From: an uncultured Bacteroidota bacterium
GTDB taxonomy: Bacteria; Bacteroidota; Bacteroidia; Bacteroidales; GCA-2748055
Length of the DNA stretch: 45,290 nt
Direction: 5' to 3'
Assembly (NCBI GenBank): GCA_937129385.1
Contig: CAKZNC010000044.1
Location: 1 to 45,290 of the forward strand
The position numbers and the translations under genes are program-made. Of this stretch, positions 45,067-45,290 are shown one piece after another (the stretch's first letter is position 1; every line of letters begins with the position of its first letter). The notes under the pieces were generated by a model. It had not been told where the DNA came from and did no database searches. It was given only the letters and a program-made list of their open reading frames with translations.

Positions 45067-45116
45067 ACAGTCACATTCATAACAACATAAAAGAATCTCG
45101 TTTATTTTGTGACTGT
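45067..45116. repeat. 9-bp inverted repeat in the tonB-tRNA gap
   Basis: ACAGTCACA (45067-45075) and TGTGACTGT (45108-45116) are exact reverse complements 32 bases apart, in the A/T-rich region upstream of both the TonB-like gene and the tRNA. This could be a looped operator. The rest of the 261-base gap shows only A/T-rich sequence and the tRNA promoter element. Confidence 0.4.
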
Positions 45117-45189
45117 ACAAAGATGATGCAGTACTACATAAAAATCCACAAAAAATCTGCCAGAAAATGACATTTCGCCGAAAAAATCA

Positions 45190-45197
45190 TATTTTTG
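45190..45197 (+). promoter_or_regulatory. -7 promoter element for the tRNA
   Basis: TATTTTTG, an exact TAnnTTTG match and the same octamer as for rpsT, ends 39 bases before the tRNA 5' end. Confidence 0.55.
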
Positions 45198-45236
45198 TGG
45201 TCGGAAAACGGGGATTCACCCGGTTTTTTACATTTT

Positions 45237-45290
45237 GGGGCATTAGCTCAGTTGGCTAGAGCGTTTGACTGGCAGTCAAGAGGTCATCGG
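45237..45290 (+). tRNA. tRNA-Ala(GGC), 5' part, cut by the window end
   Basis: The 54 visible bases give the acceptor strand GGGGCAT, a D arm GCTC...GAGC, an anticodon stem TTTGA/TCAAG with loop CTGGCAG, and the start of the T arm (ATCGG). With seven loop bases, positions 34-36 are GGC, which reads the Ala codon GCC. The T arm and 3' acceptor lie beyond the window. The anticodon call rests on this fold. Confidence 0.88.

Overview
The window looks like a chromosomal segment of a Bacteroidota bacterium, probably in or near the Bacteroidales/Marinilabiliales; I infer this from gene content and have no database match. The evidence is: C-terminal type IX secretion (T9SS) sorting domains with YPNP motifs on three large secreted proteins; lipoproteins with short lipoboxes; DUF4836, DUF4412 and DUF2490 family proteins; an LpxK gene (Gram-negative lipid A); and nine exact matches, most of them close upstream of genes, to the Bacteroidota -7 promoter element TAnnTTTG.

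Layout. Bases 1-9804 hold three very large secreted proteins: the 3' part of a clan GH-A-like glycosidase, then two CotH-kinase/lamin-tail proteins arranged tail to tail. Bases 9937-13004 carry a Tat-exported Gfo/Idh/MocA oxidoreductase and an SLC13 carrier. Bases 13080-16874 form a tight minus-strand operon: corrinoid protein, homocysteine methyltransferase, saccharopine-dehydrogenase-like enzyme and MnmH. Upstream of it lies a tyrosine phenol-lyase-like gene. Bases 18774-25265 contain a DUF4412 protein, a GH43 enzyme, an EamA permease, and a DUF4836 lipoprotein followed by an ABC ATPase and permease. Bases 25380-32585 are largely housekeeping (rpsT, radC, folK, sppA, lpxK, punA, an MFS carrier). 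Bases 32684-40434 hold a compact cluster: CotH lipoprotein, beta-helix lipoprotein, DUF2490 barrel, second CotH lipoprotein, and a convergent lamin-tail protein. The window ends with asd, hflX, an unknown lipoprotein, a TonB-like protein and the 5' part of a tRNA-Ala(GGC).

The most striking content is the CotH material. Four CotH-fold proteins lie in one window, in two sets. In the first set (2514-9804) CotH is fused to lamin-tail, chitobiase-like and, in one protein, beta-helix domains, and carries a T9SS signal. In the second set (32684-40434) the same building blocks are separate, overlapping genes, mostly lipoproteins. Each CotH copy departs from the others at a different active-site position, and one looks like a pseudokinase. 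This supports a cell-surface phosphotransfer or surface-assembly system that I do not recognise as a described one.

Other points of interest are a phenol-lyase-like enzyme with a mixed active site, a homocysteine methyltransferase/corrinoid protein pair without folate or reactivation modules, an ABC ATPase without the switch histidine, a purine nucleoside phosphorylase with Asp at the base-specificity position, and two intergenic heptanucleotide repeat arrays. No intergenic gap exceeds 300 bases.
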